A stretch of DNA of 64,000 nt from Absidia repens. Its lineage: Eukaryota; Mucoromycota; Mucoromycetes; Mucorales; Cunninghamellaceae. Under the pieces are notes generated by a model. The model ran no database searches and was not told where the DNA came from. It saw only the letters and a program-made list of their open reading frames with translations. The stretch is from assembly GCA_002105175.1 (NCBI GenBank), contig MCGE01000021.1:434001-498000 (forward strand). Direction: 5' to 3'. Within the stretch, counting starts at the first letter, position 1, and the number at the start of each line of letters is the position of its first letter. Made by a program: the position numbers and the translations under genes. Shown piece after piece: positions 32,646 to 42,532 of this stretch.

Positions 32646-32998
32646 TGTCGTATTTGTAATCTTCTATATTTACATTATGTCGTATTTGTCATCCTCTATA
32701 TTTACATTATAAATCAATGTATCAAATATAGCAAATGTCAGACTCAGATCAGGACCTAACTGTCATATTCAATCCCGATTTGCCAGTACACCTACTGTAT
32801 AATCATTCCATCGTCTATTCAAAATCCAACGATTTATTCCCTCATCTCTATCTCATCCAATAATACATTAGTAGTAGAAATTTATTATCCCAACAACCGC
32901 TTCCCCGATTTTATTATAAAAGCCTTCCATCATTTTACTGAAATAAAAATATAACTTTGTCTCACTTATTCTTGACTTCTACTACTACAAACATTACA
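32646..32998 (+). mobile_element. LTR family A with duplicated 5' end
   Basis: The complete unit runs from TGTCGTATTTGTCATCC (32678) to CTACAAACATTACA. It is preceded by a partial tandem copy of its first 32 bp starting at 32646. TTATTATAAAAGCC and GAAATAAAAATA are present. Flanks do not match. 32531-32645 holds no recognised feature. Confidence 0.75.
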
Positions 32999-33002
32999 AT
33001 GG

Positions 33003-33315
33003 TATGTAAGCCACAAAATATCAGTGGCCAGTTTAACCTCGGCAACCAACCTATGTTGCACAGAGAATTGCTTGATTTAAAACCTCACTCACCCATATAT
33101 TTTCCTTTTGTGGTAAAAGCGCTGTCTTAATTTCCACCCCTCACAGCCTGGGCCGACCAACTTTAAATGCATAAGGGTTTTTTTATTATTATGAAAGTTG
33201 ATAAAAAAAAATTACGGATTCATATTTGCCACGATCTACACTATTCAAATCCATATTAAAAAAAATTCACGACCAAAAAAAAAGTCGTAGGATTTCAAGA
33301 TTGATGTCGGGATTG
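33003..33315 (-). mobile_element. Terminal fragment of the large DDE element
   Basis: The reverse complement matches 42557-42870, the 5' non-coding part of the element at 42533-45468 (AAGCCACAAAATA, CCTTTTGTGGTAAAAG, GACCAACTTTAAATGC, GATTGATGTCGGGAT). No transposase codons remain. Confidence 0.7.
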
Positions 33316-33474
33316 TAATAATTTGTATAGGTAAAGTCAATCAAGTATAAGTGATATAATAGATATGGTTTTTATAGTAAAAGTAGGGGAAGCGGATGCT
33401 GGGATAATAAATTTCTATGATGGATAACCGCGTACTGATATGTGTGGATGATGACGAATGACAAATACGGCTGA
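33314..33474 (-). repeat. LTR family B, internally deleted
   Basis: Inverted family B unit reduced to ~160 bp: TGTAATAATTTGTATAGG left end, GGGGAAGCGGATGCTGGGA core, and GATGACAAATACGGC right end. Confidence 0.6.
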
Positions 33475-33520
33475 TACGAACAATATGGAAAAAATCATCG
33501 ATTACATACAGTATATACAT

Positions 33521-34152
33521 TCTTAAATAATGATGTGCTTTCACATCCCAGTCATTACAACAATCGTGCAATTTTAGCGTCCAAAAATGTAGATGTTGAC
33601 GGGATCAATAACACATGCATTGAAAAAACATATAAAGCAACAGATTCAATTGTGGATGGTGATGGTCCTGAACAAGACAATGCCGCATACCCGCCTGAAT
33701 TCCTTCAAACGATCAATGCCAATGGAATACCACATTATGAACTGAAAATCAAGCTTGGTATGTCCATGATTGTGTCGCGAAACATTGATCCAGAAGCAGG
33801 GGTGTGCAACCGAACAAAGGTATTCGTGACACAACTAAATGATCGGTCTGCTGGTGTCAAGCTTCTGCAAGAAGGACATGCTGGGGACCAAATACTCATT
33901 CCAAGAATTCATATGTGTTCACGTGAAGGTGATTACCCATTCATTCTTCGACGACGACAACTTCCATTAAAACCTGCTTTTGCCATGACGATACATAAAT
34001 GACAAGGACAGTCATTAGAATATGTTGGTGTCTATTTACGCGAAGGTGTTTTCACACATGGCCAATTATATGTAACGTTATCACGATCATCAAACCGCTC
34101 TAATCTTCGTGTAGCAGAACCACAGCCCCCTGTTACTAAACCAAGTCCTAAA
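33521..34152 (+). pseudogene. Helitron PIF1-like helicase fragment
   Basis: C-terminal part of a Helitron Rep-helicase: HYNNRAILASKNVDVDGINN, PPEFLQTINANGIPHYELKI, GMSMIVSRNIDPEAGVCNRT, RRQLPLKPAFAMTIHK, a stop (TGA at 34000-34002) where Ser is expected before QGQSLEYVG, then [20 protein letters not shown]. This is motif IV-VI order of the PIF1/RecD group. The N-terminal Rep domain is absent. The tail is cut by LTR C at 34153. It is a different lineage from the remnant at 19701. Confidence 0.82.
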
Positions 34153-34476
34153 TGAAATGGATGTGAGATAATAAAAAGACAAGAGTAAAATAAGTGATAC
34201 AATTGATATGGTTTTTTATTTAATTGATAAAATGTCAAGTCTTTTTATAATAAAATGAAGATATTTGTGGCTGTGGATGGGAGCATGATAACGGTGTATT
34301 TGAGACTACGGATAGTTGAGGCTGTGTGCTATCTGATGTGTTGAATGACAAGTGTGAGAATAAGTGGGGAATTCAGGGGTAAAAAATAGAGTGAAGAGAT
34401 AAGTCGGATATACAAATGATGATGGCATAGATGCTTTTGATGTAAATATTGCTAAGCAGGAACCAGGAATACGACA
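34153..34476 (-). mobile_element. Solo LTR, family C, 5-bp TSD
   Basis: A 324-bp unit (plus-strand ends TGAAATGGATGTGAG and CCAGGAATACGACA) with the perfect duplication CTAAA at 34148-34152 and 34477-34481. This is the reference copy for family C. Read on the minus strand it has TTATTATAAAAAGAC and AAATAAAAAACC near the 3' end. Confidence 0.92.
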
Positions 34477-34759
34477 CTAAAATTGCTAATATCGTTTACA
34501 AAGAAGCCCTTGTATAATTCCTCTCTATCCCTTTTTTTCATTATCTGCCCATCAATAAATACCGACCCTATATTTTCACACATACACAAACACACCAGCT
34601 TATTGTTTTCTATGCCCATGTATACCCATTGGACAACACAAACAATGTAAATGTATGAGGGAGACCGTTGATAAAAGACAAGACATATTTATTTATTCAA
34701 ATGCAGATATAAACTATAACAGCTACTAAGCTAAGCTAATGAGGCTTTCCATTGCACAT

Positions 34760-34970
34760 TTCAAACTTGATCTAAATTCAAAATGAAAGGGTCTCTCCAT
34801 GATGTTTGTTTTGCGTTTTTGAAAACGGCCCTAATTCAAGTTCTAACACTAATCCTAGATCACCAATACCCCAATGAGCCTTGCCATCATATCCATTCAG
34901 ACAATCTTGAAGGAAAAAAAAATTGGGGGCCAAAAAAAAATAGAAAGCAAAATGCGGAGCCTGAATCATC
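34760..34970 (-). repeat. Dispersed repeat family F, inverted fragment
   Basis: The reverse complement shows GATGCATGG-like, TTTCATTTTG and CAAGATTGTCTG blocks of family F. 34477-34759 and 34971-35140 have no recognised feature. Confidence 0.4.
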
Positions 34971-35842
34971 CAGCCTTTTTTTTTATGTCAAAAGGGGTAA
35001 TCACCATAATTACCATAATGCTCCGTACGTAGTCCAACATAATTCGCATAATTCGTTTTGATCTTCCAGTGGAAAGACAGTTGCAACCCCGACATAATCA
35101 AACTCTAATATTTCCGACGGATTTTAAGTAAGCTATTCTTTCAGCACATAAAAAAAAAACCCCATTGACGACGCTGTAGTCTTATTGCCTGGTAGATACT
35201 GTATATAGTCTTAGAATAGCTTGAATCAATTTTTATTTTATTGATATCAATAAACGATTTATCTAAAACTGATAGATTAGCATCGGCATCACAAAGGGCA
35301 AACGCTTGTTTATTCTGTAGAAGAAAGTGGGAAAAACGTATTTTTTTGTTTAGTGGACTGTTTGTACAGTAATCATGTTGTGGCAAAGAGACGTTTTTAT
35401 TTTTTAAATTAATTACCTTCCGTATCCATTTGGGATCGGGCATTCAGTTCCTCCAAGCACTTATTCATTACCGCATCCGAAGGATGGTTGTTGACGGCAA
35501 GAGCATTCACCTGTGGATTTCGAAATCGGTGAGTGGCATAGTACAAGGTACCTCCTGAACAGCGGTGACCTTTGAAATAAGGCATTTTCTTGCAGTGGCT
35601 GCAGAGGAAGAAGCATTCGACGGGTGGCTGGAGCGGAATCCTGGAGCAGACCATGTAATTTTCAAATTTTTCATTTTTGACTTGAACCACATGTCGACAT
35701 CATCGCCTTGCATAGCAAAATTGAGGTATTTGGACCAATGTGCGTCTAGGTCGACATCACCCAATTCCATCGTTTTCTCGAATTTACTAATAAAATGATC
35801 GACGGACTTAAAAACCGTGGACGTACCATTTGTTGTGGTTTG

Positions 35843-38800
35843 GGATCAAGGTTAAAATAGACACTCCATAGTAATTAGAAATCCAAATTAGTAGACGGAT
35901 AATGGGTTTATCCGGCCGAGAGTGGTACCGATCGACGCAGAATTGTTTAGAGTATGTTACACATAAGTTTAAGATTCATCGGCCGACATTTTTGGAAAAC
36001 CGAAAAATGGCTTTAAATGACAATTACAGACCCTGATGACGATCTATTCGTGTTCCCTGTGTCGATCTGCGCACGGACGTTTGTTCCTGAAATTTGGGAT
36101 CCGTTCCGACAACTTTAATTTTTTTAATAAATCGAAAATTAGTAAAAAAAAAATAATGAAAACCTAGATTGTCTTTTTCCAGAAATAAATTCATAAATTT
36201 GTTAATTCAACTCCAATAACTTTGAAACTATATCAGAATATGTAGTTTTACATGCGCTTTTGAATGGTGTAACGTATGTCGTTGTAACTAATCTATGTGT
36301 AAAGTTAAAGCCGAAAAACGTCCAAAACATCCATTTTCTAAATTTGGAAGGTCGTTATATTGGTAGTATGAGCTGCGATAGAAACAAAATAACATGGTGC
36401 TCCCTATGATATCACCAGGCAATAAACATAAGTTGGTGTTACCAAATGTTTAACCGTATTTCGGCAAAATAAGAGATAAAAACGACATAACGTCATGGTG
36501 CATTTTAGTGTGAGAATTAGAGGGCCATGAATTCGTGGGGCACTTTTAGTGTCAAAATAAAAAATGTATATAAAGGGCATTGTTTTTGCGTTGTTTTCTC
36601 AAATCACTTCTTTTTTAATAACCCATCTTACCAAACACCAAATTACTGTACAAGAATGACTTTTCCTGCCATCACCGAGCTTGGTTCCATTATCACATGC
36701 CCAAGAGCCGCCGCCAAGTTTATCAAGGATAAAAATTTGGTGTATACTGAAGTGACTGGAAATGGTCTATTTTTGTGTAACAACTGTGCCGGCCCTCTCC
36801 GGTTGATCAACCGAAGACGTACTCATTACGTTTGGCAGTGTCCTACCTTCAGTACCGTTTGTCTTAAGCGTCAAACGCTTACTTTTCGGGTCGATTCGTT
36901 TTTTTTTAATATGAAGGGCCCTCTCAACAAGCGGTTGCTTTTCCTTTATTTTTGGGCAGCCAAGAGCTCAATGACGCAAATTGAATTGTTTACTGGTCTG
37001 GCTCCTGTTACCATCCGTTCAATGCGTAGTAATTTGTATTACGCATTAGAGGAATCATTGGATGAAAGCAGCGTTGAAATCGGTAAGCGGTCTATTTGTT
37101 GTTCTGCTGTTTATTTTCTTATTTACTGATACTGATTATTTGTATTATAGGGGCTATGATGCGAATGGCGAACGCATCATAGTTGAAGTTGATGAATCCA
37201 AGTTTGGGAAGGTGAAATACCATCGTGGTCATCCGGTTGAAGGCGTATGGGTTGTTGGCGGCGTGGAAAAGACCGCCGATCGCAAGATGTTTGTTTCCAC
37301 GGTGGACGATGAAGGACCTCATCATTCGATTTGTCAAGCCAGGGTCCATCATCCGAACTGACTATTGGCGGGCATATGATCGGCTTGATACGTGGGTCGA
37401 TGAAAATGGTGCAAGATTGGACTATATCCATGAGAAGGTGAACCACTCTCAAGAGTTCATCAGTCGGGAAGGTGTCCACACCAATACAATTGAAGGTACC
37501 TGGAACGGAATCAAGCAAACAGTGCCTCCAAGAAACCGTACTGCTGTTGCAATGCCATGGAAGCTGGTGGAGTTTATTTGGCGGCGATTGCACGACGACC
37601 ATTGGTCGGCACTTCTCGCAACTCTTCGGGAAGTGTCGTTCACACCCCTTGCTCAAGCTGTTGGTGAACCCTACACGGTACGCCGTAGGATACCAACCTT
37701 GACTGCCCATCGTCCTTCGGTGGAGGAAGAAGATGAGGACGACATGGAGGTGGACAGGCTTCTTAGTGATGCTAGTAGTATAGAAGTGGAAGAAGATGAT
37801 GACGACGACGAAGATTATATTGCTTGATTTTGTTTCAATAAATTATTTATTATTATTACATAACTTATGATATATTTTGTCATCAATCGGAAACTTAATT
37901 GTGATACATTCATTCAGATATAGCTTTTGCATGACTTCGGATATTTAAACATTTCCTCAGCACTTTATTTTTTCAACATCTCTTCCACATCTACTTCATC
38001 ATTTCGACATTTACTTTTTTTTTGAACATCTCTTCAACATCTCTTCCACATCTACTTCAACATTTCGACATTTACCTTATATTTTCCAACATCTCTAACT
38101 TCTACTTATACATATACCGCGCCTCATCTTCCGCATCTCAACAATTCAAATACCGAAGCGACTTACGCATTAAGCTCTGCTGCACTGATTCGTCCCAAAA
38201 TTTCAACCAAGATCTTCCTATTTTCTTAGTTTACAGTAGCTGTTCTTATCTATTATTTCATTCCAAATATATTACAATCAATAAATATGAATGTGCCATT
38301 TACTATCCACTTTTCTTACATGTACTGCTACTATTGCCGTACTTTGATGATGAATTTAATGACCTTCCAAATTTAGAAAATGGATGTTTTGGACGTTTTT
38401 CGGCTTTAACTTTACACATAGATTAGTTACAACGACATACGTTACACCATTCGAAAGCGCATGTAAAACTACATATTCTGATATAGTTTCAAAGTTATTG
38501 GAGTTGAATTAACAAATATATAAAATTATTTCTGGAAAAAGACAATCTAGGTTTTCATTATTTTTTTTTTTACTAATTTTCGATTTATTAAAAAAATTAA
38601 AGTTGTCGGAACGGATCCCAAATTTCAGGAACAAACGTCCGTGCGCATATAGACACAGGGAACACGAATAGATCGTCATCAGGGTCTGCAATTGTCATTT
38701 AAGGCCATTTTTCGGTTTTCCAAAAATGTCGGCCGATGAATCTTAAACTTATGTGTAACATACTCTAAACAATTCTGCGTCGATCGGTACCACTCTCGGC

Positions 38801-38872
38801 CGGATAAACCCATTATCCGTCTACTAATTTGGATTTCTAATTACTATGGAGTGTCTATTTTAACCTTCAACC
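35843..38872 (+). mobile_element. Merlin DNA transposon, 8-bp TSD
   Basis: A 3,030-bp element with inverted arms of ~510 bp (35843-36353 and 38361-38872), outermost GGATCAAGGTTAAAATAG and the complement of GGTTGAAGGTTAAAATAG. The flanking 8-bp duplication GTGGTTTG lies at 35835-35842 and 38873-38880. The host Gag at ~565-580 of the other copy shows the single site. Merlin elements are known for 8-9 bp duplications, which fits. The transposase lies between the arms. Confidence 0.93.
36656..37827 (+). pseudogene. Merlin (IS1595/ISXO2-like) transposase
   Basis: From the ATG at 36656. The N-terminal zinc-ribbon-like domain has a CNNCAGPL knuckle and VWQCPTF, followed by a helical region (MTQIELFTGLAPVTIRSMRS). 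An intron with acceptor at 37149-37150 precedes the DDE core: VEVDESKFGKVKYHRGHPVE (Asp), IIRTDYWRAYDRLDTW (Asp), VNHSQEFI...HTNTIEGTWNGIK (Glu). The tail is acidic. Two problems: the GTAAGC donor at 37083 does not keep frame (a weaker GT at 37090 would), and a one-base shift near 37310-37320 separates the first Asp block from the second. The protein is probably not made in full. Confidence 0.85.
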
Positions 38873-38952
38873 GTGGTTTGCCCCCTGATTTGGAAGGCCG
38901 GAATTTGATTTATAAATGAGAAGGTGTGATGTTTGGTAGTAGAAGATGAATC

Positions 38953-39848
38953 GGTTGCAGGTCAAGATAGACACTCATGCGTAACTTCAAAGTAGATTTA
39001 CTCTACCAAAAATAGGTCTATTTGAGCCGAAAATAGTATAGATCGACTCAGAACGAAGCACAGTTTATGATCTGCATAATTTAAAGTTGATTCGCCGACA
39101 TTTTTTGAAAAACCTATATTGCTATTTATGCAACAGTTGTCAATATTTTCGGCGATTTTTTTGTGTTCCCCGAGGTTATATGCATCCCGTTATTGGTTCC
39201 TGATAGTTATAGAACATTATGACAACTTTAAAGTAATTTAAAATATCAAGGTTTACGTAAAATATACCATGAAATTGAAGTTGACATTTTTTACATTTTA
39301 TTTTAATATAACTGTTACACATAATGTGGTTTTTGTTGCTCTTTTGAATGGTGGTATTTACGAGCTTGTATCTTTATTTGCTGAAAATGTGTTCTACTTT
39401 CCGAAAATGGTAAGTCATGAAAGCGTCTATATGAGACTTAAAACAAATATGCTGCATCAGTGCTACTAATGGCCTTAGTCTTGTGCGCACTACAGGAGAA
39501 GTAGGGACACTGCCAAATGTAATAGGACTTATCACGATTGTTAAATTTCATGATTGTACCGCAATGGCTAGAATAAAACAATCCTGCACCAGTTTCTGCG
39601 GTGCGTACCAAGTTATTCTGGCAGAGGAATTCGGCGGCAAGGGCATGAGAGACTTGGACAGTTGGAGGTACGGCAGGCATGTTTTGATCAAAATAATCAA
39701 AAAAATACCACTCTTTATATATTTTTTCGCTTATATGCACCATAAATTACCGCACCACGCTAAAACTTACTCCGTAATGAGCTAATATAACTTGCATGAA
39801 GCTGTCCTACCGCTTTCAATACTTACCAATTTCGGTAAGTAGAACACA
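38953..39848. mobile_element. Short Merlin element, truncated
   Basis: Left arm complete from GGTTGCAGGTCAAGATAG. It is highly similar to 28137-29000 and includes the N-terminal-only frame. The right arm is replaced at 39849 by LTR D sequence. Confidence 0.8.
39438..39680 (-). CDS. Merlin N-terminal zinc-ribbon-like protein, copy 2
   Basis: An open frame of ~80 codons, starting MPAVPPTVQVSHALAAEFLC. It differs from 28631-28888 by loss of four codons (SPHV region) and a few substitutions, with the Cys positions and IWQCPYFSC kept. The reading frame survives an in-frame deletion. No DDE core follows. Confidence 0.45.
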   Translation of the reverse strand: MPAVPPTVQVSHALAAEFLCQNNLVRTAETGAGLFYSSHCGTIMKFNNRDKSYYIWQCPYFSCSAHKTKAISSTDAAYLF

Positions 39849-39968
39849 GTTATACTGTTTCATATCATAATCACATCCTTATAAAACGATGCTTGATTTA
39901 TATCAAATAAAGGTTATCAACATTCTCATCTTACTTATTTTATTTTACAAAAAACCTTATTTACAACA
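39849..39968. repeat. LTR family D partial copy
   Basis: Matches the last ~120 bp of 29812-30157 (TATACTGTTTCATA ... ACCTTATTTACAACA). Confidence 0.7.
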
Positions 39969-40383
39969 GCATGCAACATTTACTGTCAACGGCACACCTA
40001 TCCATTCGTGGTCGCATTAATGTAGCAAACACCTTGATATTATCCAAAATTGGGTATCAACTTCGTGTCGTGAACCTCTCTCAATGTTTTTATCAACAAC
40101 TCCGATCGCCAGTTTACCAATTCGTTATCCAAAGACTACAAACCTGCACTAGGTTATTCCGTACTGTGCAAAACCATTAGAAACGGCGGACTTGGTCTCC
40201 TAGATACAGTACCTTCACCCAAACATTGATTCTCCAACGCCGCTGGTTATCTTTGATTTTTTGAACGGGACCCTGGAACTTTCCTTTGGTGCCAATATTA
40301 TACACCACCATCGGACAACAATATTAGATATCTCCTCCCGCTATTTTTCCCAACTCCGCCCTCCTCCTCATATTTATCATATC
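39969..40383 (+). pseudogene. LINE reverse transcriptase C-terminal fragment
   Basis: The frame at 39971-40180 reads HLSIRGRINVANTLILSKIG and YQLRVVNLSQCFYQQLRS, the typical post-RT thumb region of non-LTR elements. The following frame has GGLGLLDTVPSPKH and GTRHSF/WPILYHHI-like remains with stops. No endonuclease or active-site RT box is present. Confidence 0.75.
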
Positions 40384-41084
40384 TGTAATATTTGCCAGGA
40401 TAAGAAGACGTTATAAAGAATAAGTAATATAACAGATATGGTTTTTATTGAATAAAATGACAATGGGTTTTTATAGTAAAAGTTAGGGGAAGCGGATGTT
40501 GGAATAATAAATTTCTATGATGCTTGTTGTAGTTTAGGTTTTTTATAAAATAAAATAAAAGTAAAATAAAAATAAAAAATAAGATGAGAATGTTGATAAC
40601 CTTTATTTGATATAAATCAAACATCTTTTTATAATGATGTGATTATGGTATGAAACAGTATAACTACTACTACGGTTTGATATAATAAATGGGTTTCTTT
40701 TTCAAAGACATGAAAAAGTGAAATCAGATCATGACACCCATATATGATCTGAGCCCATGCATTGTAGCGCTGTATTTAAATTTATTTTTATTTCGTTTAC
40801 ATTATGCGTGATTTACCTCAATGTCACACTTTATTTTATTTCATTGCTACATTCATATGCAAAATACAACAATGCTAATGGATTATTGGTAGAGTTCGAG
40901 ATGAGGGAATAAAATGGTGTATTATGGAATAGATGGATGATTAATCTTTAATATTGATTGTAGACCAAGTGAAACATAGCCAGTGTGAGGTTATGCTGGA
41001 GAGTGGCAAGGTACAATTGTTGGGACACGATGGGTAATCGCGTAAATGATATATGTGGATGATGACAAAATGACATATACGACA
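40384..41084 (-). mobile_element. LTR family B, inverted, split by LTR D
   Basis: Inverted family B unit (plus-strand ends TGTAATATTTGCC and GACATATACGACA), ~350 bp without the insert. The flanks ATATC and TTATC match at four of five bases, suggesting an aged target duplication. It truncates the LINE fragment. Confidence 0.82.
40525..40871. mobile_element. Solo LTR, family D, nested, 5-bp TSD
   Basis: A 347-bp unit (TGTTGTAGTTTAGG ... GCAAAATACAACA) with the perfect duplication ATGCT at 40520-40524 and 40872-40876. It is nested in LTR B and inverted relative to 29812-30157. Confidence 0.93.
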
Positions 41085-42532
41085 TTATCCCTTCGTATTA
41101 GATATATAGTTACCGTACCCCCACCAATCGAAAAAAAAAAGATAGAGGAAAAAAGATAAAAAGAAAAAAAAGGTAGAAAAGAAAAAGGAATAAAAAAAGA
41201 AGATAGAATAAAAAAAAAATAATAATAAAAAAATCAGAAGAGCCCAAAAAAAAAATGTAACAAAATAAAAAAAAATAAATGGCGTTATACTAAACACAAA
41301 TGTCCAAAGTGGGTTAATCGGTATCCACATGTAGCAATCTTGAAAGCGCATCGGCAGGGTTGTCTTTACCAGGCTTGTAGACGATCTTGTAATCATACTC
41401 CATTAGAGAGGCTGCCCACCTTTGTAACTTAGGAGCAGAAGTAGCAGACGGTTTAAAAATAAATACTAAGGCTGCATGATCCGTTCGTAGTTCAAAGGGT
41501 CTTCCGGCGAGATAGTGTCGGTAATGATCCACTCCCCAAACGATTGCGAGAGCCTCCAAATGTGTAGCAGAGTACCTTAGTTCTGGACCTGAGACAGATC
41601 GGCTGGCATACGAGATAATGGTTTCCAACTTGGGGTTATCAGGAGGGTGTTGGGACAAAATCGCACCTAATCCACGACCCGAAGCATCAGTAGTAAGGAC
41701 ATGCACTTGGTTACGATCAGGATACGCCAAGAGGGGTGGAGATACCAAACGTTTCTTGAGAATGCGGACGGCTTCCTTGCAACTTTTATCAAAACGAAAG
41801 GGGACGTCCTTCTTCAATAAATTGTTTAGAGGAGAAACCAACGAAGCAAAGTCACGGACAAAACGCCTATAGTAACCAGCGATCCCAAGAAAAGATCGAA
41901 CTTCAGATTCATTACCAGGGTCACGCATTTCCAACAGTTTTTCTACATTTCGTTTGCAAGGAGACAAGCCATTACCATGAACCACATGCCCAAGATATTC
42001 AACCGAGGAACGACCGAAGAAACACTTTGATCGCTTGAGGCGAAGATTTCCTTTTTCACAAGCAGCAAAAACTAAAGCCAAATGTCGAGCATTGTTGAAT
42101 GTAGGGTTTGTAATAATAGAAAAATAAAGACGTAAGAAAATAAGTGAGATTCTTTGTTATCTTTATTTTAGATTGATGTTAATCATAAAAATAAAAATAA
42201 AATACTAGAGACTATTTATACAAAATAAAAATAAAATAATGTTTGAGACCGGGTAATCTATGATGTTGGTTATTTGATCATGATTGGTGTTAATACAATT
42301 GGAACTAGTAAGAAAACTTTTTCATTGGTTTTCTTATAAGGATTATAAATCATATCATAATGATTACAAAATGATTACAAATAAAAAGAATCATGATACT
42401 GTAAGTGTATGTTCATATCTTATGTAGAGATCATTGGTTTGGTTTTGAAATGGATAAATGATTAATTGGTACCTGAATTTATTCAAATGCCGCTCTGCTG
42501 ATTATTCAGGCAGAACATTTTTATTCATGATA

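Larger units (their letters stand above)
35141..38952 (-). pseudogene. Gypsy I second copy, split by Merlin
   Basis: The minus strand carries pieces of the element found at 33-4615. 38873-38952 and 35507-35842 are Gag (VDLDAHWSKYLNFAMQGDD, MWFKSKMKNLKITWSA). 35440-35600 has a better preserved CCHC knuckle (CSHCKKMPYFKGHRC). 35141-35400 is the protease region, reading LCDADANLSVLDKSF (Asp kept, Ser-Gly changed to Ala-Asp). Everything downstream of protease is lost. Gag is interrupted by the Merlin element 35843-38872. Confidence 0.85.

Noticed and set aside
36360..36655. Extended N-terminus of the Merlin transposase from 36527
   Set aside because: The extra residues (KIKNVYKGHCFCVVF...) do not match the short Merlin ORFs, which start at a position equivalent to 36656.
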